A model generated the notes under the pieces. That model was not told the origin of the DNA, searched no databases, and saw only the letters and a list, made by a program, of their open reading frames with translations. DNA of 34,658 nucleotides from Dehalococcoidia bacterium (GTDB lineage: Bacteria; Chloroflexota; Dehalococcoidia; Dehalococcoidales; W111), in contig DUEU01000056.1 of NCBI GenBank assembly GCA_011191985.1, forward strand, positions 1-34,658, given 5' to 3'. The position numbers were made by a program, and so were the translations under genes. The first letter of the stretch is position 1; the number at the start of each line of letters is the position of its first letter. Shown here piece after piece: positions 25,386-32,714 of this stretch.

Positions 25386-26561
25386 GTGAAACTACTGGTT
25401 ATAGGTTGCGGGCAATGCGGTGGCCGGATTGCCGATCAATTTGCTCGCCTGAATAGAAGGGCACACATCCAGCGTGGTATTGATATCGTCGCCGACGTGC
25501 TGGCGGTTAACACCGATATAGCTGATTTAAGCGGTCTGTCCTATATAAAGCCCGACTATCATCACCGCATTTTAATTGGCGGGCAGAAGACCGGTGGTCA
25601 TGGCGTCGGTAAAATAAATGAGATCGGCGCCGAGCTGGCCAGAGAAGATACCGACAAGGTTATCGAAGGCATCAGGACGATACAACGGTTTGCCGATACC
25701 GATGGCTTCTTGCTGATTGCCGGTGGCGCCGGCGGCACCGGCTCGGGGGCCATGCCGGTGATGACCCAGCATTTAAAAGAACGCTATATGTACAAACCGG
25801 TCTATAACCTGGTTGTTCTCCCCTTCAAGTACGAAGAGATGACCGAGGAAAGGTCTATTTACAACGTAGGCACCTGCCTCAAATCGGCCTACCTGGTAGC
25901 CGATGCCATATTCCTAGTTGATAACCAGAGATTCGTTAAGAAAAACACCTCAATAAGAAAAAACCTGGCGAAAATAAACACTCAAGTCGTTGAACCGTTC
26001 TATAACCTACTCTGTGCCGGCGAGGAGACAAACGCCAAGTTCATCGGGTCAAGGGTACTCGACGCTGGAGATATTATACAGACACTGGCGGGATGGACCG
26101 TAATCGGCTACGGGCGGGCCCGGTTGCCCCGTATCAGAATCCCCGGCGAAGACAAGCTCCACTTCCGGGACAAGGCCACCGAGGCCGAGAAGGGGGTTCA
26201 GGCAATGGATGAAGCCATCGGTGAGCTGTCCCTCAAGTGCAACCCTACCGATGCCAAAAGAGCCCTCTACCTCCTGACGGCGCCGCCCGAGGAAATGAAC
26301 ATGGAGATGATAAACGAGCTCTCGGCGTCCCTGAAAAACGTCGCTACTGAGGCGATCATACGAAGCGGCGATTACCCCAGGGGGAAAGGGGCACTGGATA
26401 TCACCGTGATATTATCTGACCTGCTGAACTCCAGAAAAGTCATGGAATATTTCACGAAGACTATTGGTTACATCTCGACTACGCGGAGAAGGCGAGGCGG
26501 GGCCGAGTACGAACAGAGAGGAATTGAGGAGGCATTTAAGGATATACCCTCGTTATTATAA
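25386..26561 (+). CDS. Tubulin/FtsZ-superfamily GTPase, not FtsZ
   Basis: 391 aa. Nucleotide-binding parts: VIGCGQCGGR (5-14), VNTD (41-44), and the tubulin signature GGAGGTGSG (113-121), where the S matches tubulin-type rather than FtsZ-type GTG endings. A T7-like element at 225-229 (LDAGD) keeps two acidic positions of FtsZ's NLDFAD but lacks its Asn. The core ends near residue 356; a basic TTRRRRGG linker leads to a terminal DIPSLL that recalls the FtsZ C-terminal DIPAFL peptide. It is clearly divergent from the FtsZ at 18139-19215, so probably a separate filament with its own role. The GTG start has GGAG 6 bases upstream. It is convergent with the coiled-coil genes. Confidence 0.85.
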   Translation: MKLLVIGCGQCGGRIADQFARLNRRAHIQRGIDIVADVLAVNTDIADLSGLSYIKPDYHHRILIGGQKTGGHGVGKINEIGAELAREDTDKVIEGIRTIQRFADTDGFLLIAGGAGGTGSGAMPVMTQHLKERYMYKPVYNLVVLPFKYEEMTEERSIYNVGTCLKSAYLVADAIFLVDNQRFVKKNTSIRKNLAKINTQVVEPFYNLLCAGEETNAKFIGSRVLDAGDIIQTLAGWTVIGYGRARLPRIRIPGEDKLHFRDKATEAEKGVQAMDEAIGELSLKCNPTDAKRALYLLTAPPEEMNMEMINELSASLKNVATEAIIRSGDYPRGKGALDITVILSDLLNSRKVMEYFTKTIGYISTTRRRRGGAEYEQRGIEEAFKDIPSLL

Positions 26562-26603
26562 CTGGCCCGTACGCTCTTATTCTGAAACGCACCAGAAATA
26601 ATT

Positions 26604-27071
26604 TTAACTGCCCCCGGTGACTTTGCTATTACCCTGGAACATCTGCCAGGCCTTCTCGGTAGTTTCTTTGGAGACTTCCCAGGCCAGCTCTATGGCCTCA
26701 TCACGTGCTTTCAAGGCCTGCTCTATACTCTGCCGGTATACTTCCATGGCCTTTTCTTTGGCCTTCCTACATGCCTCATCAGCTTGCAGTTCTGCCTGCT
26801 CACGAACCCTCACGGCCTTTTCTATGGCTGCCTCGCAGGCTTTGCTGGCCTTCCGTTCCGCCTCTTTATAGGACACCTCAACCTGCTTTTCCCGTTCCTT
26901 ATAGGCCTTGGCTACCTCTTTTTGAGCCTCCATATAGTCCAGGTAAGCACGTTGGGCACGGCCTAACAGTTCAGCAAGCGGGTCAACAACCGTTTCGGGA
27001 GCCTCGTCCGTTTTTTGGGGCTCGGCCACTGGTCTGACACCTTTTCCGGACTGCTCCTTCTGATTCACCAT
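26604..27071 (-). CDS. Hendecad-repeat helical protein (155 aa)
   Basis: Not a named family. Residues 1-42 are polar and Pro/Glu-rich. From residue 43 to 141 I count nine consecutive 11-residue units without a break, starting YLDYMEAQKEV, AKAYKEREKQV, EVSYKEAERKA and ending WEVSKETTEKA. Most units end in Ala and carry Glu/Lys on the exposed face. Such hendecads make right-handed coiled coils, as in rotary ATPase stalks, or surface-lying amphipathic helices, as in LEA proteins and synuclein. There is no signal peptide. GGGGG precedes the ATG. It lies 49 bases behind the 684-aa gene and probably shares its transcript. Confidence 0.8.
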   Translation of the reverse strand: MVNQKEQSGKGVRPVAEPQKTDEAPETVVDPLAELLGRAQRAYLDYMEAQKEVAKAYKEREKQVEVSYKEAERKASKACEAAIEKAVRVREQAELQADEACRKAKEKAMEVYRQSIEQALKARDEAIELAWEVSKETTEKAWQMFQGNSKVTGGS

Positions 27072-27120
27072 AAAGATACCCCCTTCGTTCCAGGAAAACC
27101 CGTATAGTATATCAGACTAT

Positions 27121-29175
27121 TCAGTCTTTGTCCTCTTCGTCATCTGGCTCTTCTTGTCTGGACCGGTTGGATGAATACATCCTAGTGAGAGACTCAAGCC
27201 TGGTTTCGATTTTCCGCTGAACCTCCCGCGTCCCTTTTTTTGTCTTGGTATCGGTCCCGATATCACCGATAGCTTTCCCGAAGGTCCGGCTCAGTACCTC
27301 AGCCGTATCTTCAGAAGTTTCAGCTATCTCCTCAGGACTGTCAGCGGCCGGTTCCGGGGCCACCTTGCTGGCCGGCGGCTCAACCGACTTACCGGCTTCT
27401 CTGGCACTACCAACCAGCTCTTCAAACACCCGCCGCGATACTTCAGCGGCCTCCCGCGCGGCCCTCTTCGACGCCTCAGTAGCTTCCCGGGCGGCCCTTA
27501 TTGATGCCTCGGCCGTCTCCCGGGCGGACTGGCTCACCGCCTCAGCTCGCTCAATCGCTTCCTGGGCGGCTCTGGCCGCCATCTCAGCCGCTTCCTTTGC
27601 TGCCCGGCTGGCCGCCTCAGCCTTGCTTATCACTTCCTCAGATGCCTTAGTCCACGCGGCTACGGTCTCTGTTGCCGACTTCCTTACCTCATAGGCCTTA
27701 TCGATAGCTTCCTGCGACGCCTTCACCGACAACTCAGCCGTCTCCTGGCACAGCCTCACCGATGCCTCGGTTGCCTCCCGGGACTCCTGGCTGGCTACCT
27801 CGGCTCGTCTGGCGGCTTCATCCGAGGCTGCTTTTGACACCTCCACCGCCTCCAGGGAATTTCTTATCGACTCCTCCGCCTTCTGTCGGGCGCTCCAGGC
27901 TGATTCCTCGGCCCGGCTGGTAGCCTCATCCGAAGCCCTTGTCGATAACTCAGCGGCTTCTTTAGCCGCCCTTATTGCTTCCCAGCTTGCCTCCCGGGAC
28001 GTGCGGCTGGCGGCCTCGGCCCGGCTGGCAGCCTCATCCGAAGCTGCTTTTGATGCCTCCGCCGCCTCCAGGGCAGTTCTCATCGACTCCTCCGCCTTTT
28101 GTCGGGCGCTCCGGGTTGATTCCTCGGCCTGGCTGGCGACCTCACCCGAAGCCCCTGTCGACATATCAACTGCCTCCTGGCACGACTGCTCAGCTGCTGC
28201 CACCCTGGTGATTGCTTCCTGCGACGCTTTCGCGGCCATATCGGCAACCTCTTTGGCCCCGGCCACCCATTTCTCAGCAGTCTCCCTGGCATTCCTGCCT
28301 GTCTCTTCAGACCGCTTTATCGCCTCCTCAGAAGCCCTTATCGATGCCTCGGCTGCCTCTCTTGTTGACTTGCTCACTGCCTCGGCCTTCTGTATGGCTT
28401 TTTCAAAGTTCCTGGCGTATGCTTTGGCCGCGCTATCTGCCGACTTGGTTACTTCCTCAACCTTGCGTACCGCTTCTTGAGATACCCTGGCCGACTTCCT
28501 GGCCATCTCTTTGGCCGATTCACCCACCTCCCCGGCCCGTTCCACTGCCTCCTTAGATGACCTTATCGATTCCTGGGCCGCTTCCTGGACCGCTTGATAT
28601 ATCTGCTCGGACCGCTCTACTACTCCCTGAGAGGTCTTTATCGATTCCTCAACCACGTCTTTGGCTGATTTGGCGGTTGCCTCGGCTCTATACACGGCCT
28701 CCTCATACGTCTTTACCAGACCCTCAACAGTCTCTTTGGTTGACCGGATTATTTCTTCAACCCTGCCTGTGGCCTCCCGAAAAGTCTTTCTTGATGCCTC
28801 AGTAACCTCCCTGGCCGCCCGGCCGGCCGCCTCGGCCTCACCAATGGCCTGCTCAAAAGCCCGGCTCAAATCTGCCGAAGTCTCCTCAGTCGACCGGTAT
28901 ATCTCCTCCGCCCGGCTCACTGCCTGCTGGGACGCCCGGGCTGCCTCCTCGGCCGCCGCTTTAGCCTTTTTGCTTACCTCTTCGGCACGCGTAATGGCTT
29001 CCCGCGACACCCGTACCGACTCCTCGGTCGCCTGTCTGGCTAACTCACCCAGCTTCTCAGCGGTCGCCACCGCTTTCTGAAACATCCCGGCACCGCCCCC
29101 GTCCTCGCCCAAGGCTTCTGCGAATACCTCTTGCGGTACCTCTGTCCGAGCAGACCTTCCTTTTTTGTCAGCCAT
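27121..29175 (-). CDS. Giant repetitive helical protein, 25/36-residue units (684 aa)
   Basis: Not a recognised family. Residues 1-39 are a unique head. Residues 40-580 divide completely into 19 tandem units of two lengths: 25 residues (units 1-10, 12, 17, 18) and 36 residues (units 11, 13-16, 19). A 36-unit is a 25-unit plus an extra 11. Units usually open E-E or E-A and close in Ala, Ser or Val, with REA/KEA and SIRAS-like cores; core positions are mainly Ala/Ser with scattered Ile/Val. Residues 581-684 hold a Pro/Ala/Glu linker, a helix (VQRKIETRLESLTRMY) and an acidic end (EEPDDEEDKD). There is no signal peptide or membrane segment. If one straight helix, the array would span about 81 nm (541 x 0.15 nm). 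It has its own promoter and is followed by the 155-aa hendecad gene. Confidence 0.85.
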   Translation of the reverse strand: MADKKGRSARTEVPQEVFAEALGEDGGGAGMFQKAVATAEKLGELARQATEESVRVSREAITRAEEVSKKAKAAAEEAARASQQAVSRAEEIYRSTEETSADLSRAFEQAIGEAEAAGRAAREVTEASRKTFREATGRVEEIIRSTKETVEGLVKTYEEAVYRAEATAKSAKDVVEESIKTSQGVVERSEQIYQAVQEAAQESIRSSKEAVERAGEVGESAKEMARKSARVSQEAVRKVEEVTKSADSAAKAYARNFEKAIQKAEAVSKSTREAAEASIRASEEAIKRSEETGRNARETAEKWVAGAKEVADMAAKASQEAITRVAAAEQSCQEAVDMSTGASGEVASQAEESTRSARQKAEESMRTALEAAEASKAASDEAASRAEAASRTSREASWEAIRAAKEAAELSTRASDEATSRAEESAWSARQKAEESIRNSLEAVEVSKAASDEAARRAEVASQESREATEASVRLCQETAELSVKASQEAIDKAYEVRKSATETVAAWTKASEEVISKAEAASRAAKEAAEMAARAAQEAIERAEAVSQSARETAEASIRAAREATEASKRAAREAAEVSRRVFEELVGSAREAGKSVEPPASKVAPEPAADSPEEIAETSEDTAEVLSRTFGKAIGDIGTDTKTKKGTREVQRKIETRLESLTRMYSSNRSRQEEPDDEEDKD
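27436..29058 (-). repeat. Tandem coding repeat, 75-bp and 108-bp units
   Basis: DNA equivalent of the 19 protein units: thirteen of 75 bp and six of 108 bp, adding up exactly to 1623 bp. The 108-bp units cluster toward the 3' part (units 11-19), where unit-to-unit similarity is also highest by eye (units 13 and 15 share SARQKAEES and SKAASDEAA blocks). This suggests more recent duplication there. Confidence 0.8.
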
Positions 29176-29190
29176 TCTGAATCCCAGACT

Positions 29191-29219
29191 ATTGTATAAT
29201 AGCCAGTTCCCTTAATCAA
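29191..29219 (-). promoter_or_regulatory. Promoter of the 684-aa/155-aa genes
   Basis: On the - strand: TTGATT (29219-29214), 17-base spacer, TACAAT (29196-29191), 15 bases before the ATG. A second candidate farther upstream is an extended -10 TGT-TATAAT (TATAAT at 29265-29260). Confidence 0.55.
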
Positions 29220-29362
29220 TCACTATTTCATAACAAATCGGCTAATGAAGCGTCCAACTATTATAACACCCGGTAAAGTCCAAACATCAAGTAAGAGCAC
29301 TTTTCTTACCAATTTCCTACCAAAGCGACTATACCGAAGAGCGTTGGCCATAATTTCAAGGC

Positions 29363-29428
29363 AAAAAAGATGGGCAGTACCCACCATAACGAATGGTGCT
29401 TAGTTGATTGTCGTTGGTGGTACTACCC
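29363..29428 (-). terminator. Rho-independent terminator behind the membrane-anchored gene
   Basis: On the - strand, 29428-29411 pairs with 29392-29372 in a long stem with three single-base bulges and an 18-base loop. It is followed by ATC and six T (29368-29363). It separates the 338-aa/187-aa transcript from the 684-aa/155-aa transcript. Confidence 0.65.
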
Positions 29429-29453
29429 TGTCTGATTGGCAGTTCCCGGTGGT

Positions 29454-30017
29454 CTATACTGCTTCCATCACCAGCTGAAGGCTATCCTCCTCCTTTACGA
29501 CGCTGTTAATAATAGGTTCCTGTCTCAGGAGACTCGGCAGCGGTAATTTATCCTCAGCATGAACAACAATCGTACTCTTGCCATCAGCGGAACCGCCCAC
29601 TGATACTAACCGCAGCCCGGCCACCCCGCATAAGAAAGTCTGTAATTTCAGTACCTGGAGAAAATCAGCTGGTTCAGTTATACGAAGCTCTACCCGGCCA
29701 AAATATAGCTCATCATCGTCGGTCTCTTTGACCACTTCTTCCGTAACGGCACCCACAGCAACAGTTTCCTCAGCAACAGCCTCTTCCGCCACAACGTGCC
29801 CGGCAGTAGCTGCTGCTACGACAGCTTCTGCCTCAGCAATAGCAGCGCTTACCGGCTGTGATGGGCGTCCACGGGAAAACCGCCCAAACAAATCGTTGAG
29901 GAAAGTCCTCTCTTGTTTTTTAAGAAATCGCAAAATCAGGTGGCTCAGCAGTGCTCCCACCAAGACGCCAACCACAGCGCAGACCAGAAGCACCGGTACC
30001 ATTTGCAGCCATTCCAT
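29454..30017 (-). CDS. Membrane-anchored protein with a soluble C-terminal domain
   Basis: 187 aa, no named family recognised. One transmembrane helix (about residues 6-33, VPVLLVCAVVGVLVGALLSHLIL) near the N-terminus is followed by a basic KKQERTFLNDLFGRFSRGR stretch. By the positive-inside rule the C-terminal part is then probably cytoplasmic. A low-complexity Ala/Glu/Val linker (about 57-100) leads to a compact domain (about 103-187) with alternating strands and helices (LYFGRVELRI, FLQVLKLQTFL, GLRLVSVGG, KSTIVVHAED, SLQLVMEAV). This suggests a ferredoxin-like alpha/beta fold (inference). The frame extends to 30056, but GGAGG is 6 bases before the ATG at 30017. It is the second gene of the 338-aa transcript and ends at the terminator above. 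Confidence 0.8.
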   Translation of the reverse strand: MEWLQMVPVLLVCAVVGVLVGALLSHLILRFLKKQERTFLNDLFGRFSRGRPSQPVSAAIAEAEAVVAAATAGHVVAEEAVAEETVAVGAVTEEVVKETDDDELYFGRVELRITEPADFLQVLKLQTFLCGVAGLRLVSVGGSADGKSTIVVHAEDKLPLPSLLRQEPIINSVVKEEDSLQLVMEAV

Positions 30018-30068
30018 CTCTATCCTCCAACAACCATTATTATTAATCAGGCTCAAATACTACCAATT

Positions 30069-31085
30069 CTACCGTTGCGCTACCTTCTCAGTATGTCCCT
30101 GCAGGTTCTTATTGGCCATCTGTTCGGCCTCTTCAATTATCTTTTGCGCCTTTTGCATTACCTCAGCGATAATCTTGTCCGACTCTGCCTTGGCCATGTT
30201 CTCGGCCTCTCTAACAATCTGCTCCGCCCTTTGCTTGGCCGCGGCAACAATCTCCGCCGCCTCCCACTGCGCCTTCTGCTTCACCTCGGCAGACGTTTTA
30301 GAAAGCTCCTTCTCTACCTTCTTCCGGCCCATCTCCCGGGCCTCCTCGATAATCTGCTCTTTCTTCTGTTCCGCTTCAAGGATGATTCTCTTCGCCTGCT
30401 CCCTGCCTTCTTCCAAGCCCAGCTCTCTGGCCTCCTTTTTAATCTGCTCCGCTTCCAGTTGCGCTCGCCTCTTTTCCTCTGTACTGTCCTTCTCTATTTG
30501 CTGTTTCATTTCGGCGGCGGCCCTGGCCAACTCTTCTGTTTCCTTCCGCGCACCCTCTATCAGTCGAGCAGAAACGACTTCGGCTTCTTTCCTGGACTCA
30601 GCTACTATCTTCTCCCACTCCACGTTAGCCATCTGCCTCGCTTCAGCGACCACCCTGGTGGCTTCCTCACTGGCCTTAGCCATGAGTTGCTCTACCTCAC
30701 GCTGCGTATCTTGTTCCGCTTGCTTCCTGGCTTCTCTTTCCGCCTCTCTCTTAATCTCTTCGGTAAATTGCTCGGCTATTTTCTCCGCCCTCTGTCGCGA
30801 CTCTTCAGCATACTTATCTACCTGCTGCTTGGCTTCAGCCCTTATCTGCTCCACCTCCTCATGAGCTCGAGCAACGATACTGGCTGACTCCCTCCCCGCC
30901 GCTTCCAGCATTTTCTCTTTTTCCGAGCGGGCATGATCAACAATAGCCGCCGCTTCCTGTTCGGCCTCTTCCCTTATCTGCTCACCCTGTTCAATGATAA
31001 CCTGTGTCAGCCGTTGCTTGTACTCATCAACGATTTGGGCGGCTTCTTCTGCCTTTTGTTTTAGTCCGTCCTTAGCCACTACCAT
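30069..31085 (-). CDS. Long coiled-coil protein with hendecad spacing (338 aa)
   Basis: Almost wholly helical and very rich in Glu, Ala, Lys, Gln and Arg; no signal peptide or membrane segment. Hydrophobic core positions Ile37, Ile48, Met59, Ile70 and Ile81 are exactly 11 apart, and paired Ile-Ile/Ile-Val-x-E-A motifs recur at 11 (sometimes 15) residue intervals toward the C-terminus. It resembles peripheral-stalk (E/G/H) subunits of A/V-type ATPases and the coiled-coil part of DivIVA, but no ATPase genes are nearby and the N-terminal DivIVA motif is absent. AGGAGG lies 8 bases before the ATG. The membrane-anchored gene follows after 51 bases, so the two probably act together. Confidence 0.82.
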   Translation of the reverse strand: MVVAKDGLKQKAEEAAQIVDEYKQRLTQVIIEQGEQIREEAEQEAAAIVDHARSEKEKMLEAAGRESASIVARAHEEVEQIRAEAKQQVDKYAEESRQRAEKIAEQFTEEIKREAEREARKQAEQDTQREVEQLMAKASEEATRVVAEARQMANVEWEKIVAESRKEAEVVSARLIEGARKETEELARAAAEMKQQIEKDSTEEKRRAQLEAEQIKKEARELGLEEGREQAKRIILEAEQKKEQIIEEAREMGRKKVEKELSKTSAEVKQKAQWEAAEIVAAAKQRAEQIVREAENMAKAESDKIIAEVMQKAQKIIEEAEQMANKNLQGHTEKVAQR

Positions 31086-31506
31086 ATTAAATACCTCCTG
31101 ACCACGGTGGTTTAATCACCTTTATTTGACCGTCACTATTTATATGTCAGACGACATAGCGGCGATTTAATACCTGCTGACCCGCGAATTTTATTTTTAA
31201 TTTTACGACTGATCGTGCCCAATTACTACACTACTTTCGATTAGATTGCCCCTTATTCCCGGCTCTCTTTAGTAATAGTACAATAGTAATGGTACAGGCA
31301 CAATCACCCTTTTGAGTGATTTACAGAAACCATCACCCCTCGGGACTGAGGCCGGTGCTTAACCCCCGGCCGATGGCAGCGTCCTTTCCGATGTGGCCGC
31401 GATGGGCATGGTCGTGCGGTTGAAGGAAGAGGTAGCAAATAGAGGAGCAAACTAGCCAGTATCGGCTGAGACGACTGATTACTTATGACATTCCTTGGAA
31501 CGAAGG
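31086..31506. other. Intergenic region between the coiled-coil and LutB-like genes
   Basis: About 420 bases without a supported gene. It must hold the promoter of the 338-aa gene; the best -10 is TATAAA on the - strand near 31138-31143, but no good -35 accompanies it. An AATCAC/GTGATT hairpin (31302-31321) lacks a T-tract. The 143-codon - strand frame across 31304-31735 is an artefact of the LutB-like gene. Confidence 0.4.
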
Positions 31507-32709
31507 CTATTCGTGGGCAGCGCCTTCTACCATTAATCTTTTTAGCTCGACCATCATCTCGGGGGTATCTATGCCTACCGGGCACCTTATACGGCACCGG
31601 GCGCAGGTCAGACAGGTGTAGGCTAATGCCGCCGCCTTTTCCCTGTTGCCCGTTATCATCGCTGACCAGACAGCGCCATTGCCGGCAAAATACTTGTCCC
31701 CAAAATGACCGGCCGTCACCGCGAATACGGGGCACTCATAGAGACAGCCGCCGCACCGGAGACAGTACAGGGCCTGACGCAATACCGGGTGTTTGGCCAA
31801 TTCGGTTCGGCCGGCATCCAGAAAGATGGCGTGGAACTCCCGGGGGCCATGGGCCCCGTAGGTTATCACCTTCTCAATGTCACCGGTGGCACTGGGCCCG
31901 GAAACAACGCTCAGGTACTTGGGCATGGTATAACCGGCATATCGCCAGGTCACCTCGGCTACCTTGCAGGCATCGCTAAAGGTTGGCACCAGCTTCTCCA
32001 TGCCGACCAGGGCGATGTGAACCGGCGGGGCGCCGGTAGCCAGACGGATATTCCCCTCATTCTCGATGAGAAACAGTGACCCCGTCTCGGCGGCAACCAC
32101 GTTAGCGCCGCTCATACCAACGTCGGCCAGGAAATACTTCTCCCTCAGCAGCTGCCGGGCGGTAGCCACTAATGCCTCAATATCATCCGGCGGCAGTTCC
32201 TGCCCGGTCATCTCGGAGAACAGCCGGGCCACGTCTTCCCTGGGCACGTGTACGGCCGGCGACAGGATATGCATCGGCCTTGAGCCCAGCTTCTGTATGA
32301 TAAACTCACCTAAATCAGTCTCGTAGACCTCGTTTCCCCATTCTTCCAGATGCTCCCGCAATCCAATCTCTTCGCCGGTCATGCTTTTACCTTTGACAAC
32401 CACCTTACCGGTCCCTACCAGATCACTGATGACCTTCAGTGCTTCTTCAGCCGTCCTGGCGATATACGCTTTACCCTTGTTACTCTCGATGGCTTCACAT
32501 GCCCGCGCCGTGAGACGCTCCATCTCGCTTATAGCTCGTTCCTTTATTTCTCTCACTTCCTCCGCCAGCTTGACCGTATGCGGGAACGCCTTCAGGGCGC
32601 TGTCTACATTAGCCCGGTACGACTTAACCGCCCGGGACAGGGCAGTCCTTATCCGCTCGTTGTGAGCGGCGCCCATTATCTCCTTCTTGTAATTCCTAAA
32701 GACAGACAC
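31507..32709 (-). CDS. LutB-like LUD-domain iron-sulfur protein
   Basis: 400 aa. The N-terminal LUD domain (about 20-290) includes VVVKGKSMTGEEIGL, PAVHVPREDVA, ADVGMSGANVVAAETGSL and GPSATGDIEKVITYGAHGP. The C-terminal ferredoxin-like part has two [4Fe-4S] motifs (CLRCGGCLYECP, CLTCARCRIRCPVG). In Bacillus, LutB works with LutA and LutC to oxidise L-lactate. Here the neighbour upstream supplies a LutA/HdrD-like subunit, but no LutC is present, so the substrate is uncertain. The GTG start at 32709 (GGAGG 10 bases upstream) sits 5 bases behind that gene. An internal ATG at 32676 with AAGGAG 3 bases before it is the alternative. Confidence 0.87.
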   Translation of the reverse strand: MSVFRNYKKEIMGAAHNERIRTALSRAVKSYRANVDSALKAFPHTVKLAEEVREIKERAISEMERLTARACEAIESNKGKAYIARTAEEALKVISDLVGTGKVVVKGKSMTGEEIGLREHLEEWGNEVYETDLGEFIIQKLGSRPMHILSPAVHVPREDVARLFSEMTGQELPPDDIEALVATARQLLREKYFLADVGMSGANVVAAETGSLFLIENEGNIRLATGAPPVHIALVGMEKLVPTFSDACKVAEVTWRYAGYTMPKYLSVVSGPSATGDIEKVITYGAHGPREFHAIFLDAGRTELAKHPVLRQALYCLRCGGCLYECPVFAVTAGHFGDKYFAGNGAVWSAMITGNREKAAALAYTCLTCARCRIRCPVGIDTPEMMVELKRLMVEGAAHE

Positions 32710-32714
32710 CGGCC

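Noticed and set aside
25386-26561. Second FtsZ
   Set aside because: The signature loop is GGAGGTGSG, the T7 Asn is missing and overall sequence departs strongly from the clear FtsZ at 18139-19215.
27245-28480. Several + strand frames within the 684-aa gene
   Set aside because: They arise because a 75/108-bp repeat without stops on one strand tends to lack stops on the other. There are no start signals, and the - strand frame spans the whole repeat with unique ends.
27436-29058. Possible CRISPR array or non-coding satellite
   Set aside because: Repeats are imperfect, in frame (multiples of 3), contiguous without spacers, and conserve amino acids rather than bases.
29578-30887. Long + strand frames (428 and 324 codons) opposite the 338-aa and membrane-anchored genes
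   Set aside because: They are the antisense of Glu/Ala/Lys-rich coding sequence, giving Ser/Cys/Leu-rich nonsense without ribosome binding sites. The - strand genes have strong Shine-Dalgarno sequences and regular periodicity.
31304-31735. 143-codon - strand frame overlapping the end of the LutB-like gene
   Set aside because: It overlaps the iron-sulfur motifs of the real gene in another frame and has low-complexity composition with no start signal.
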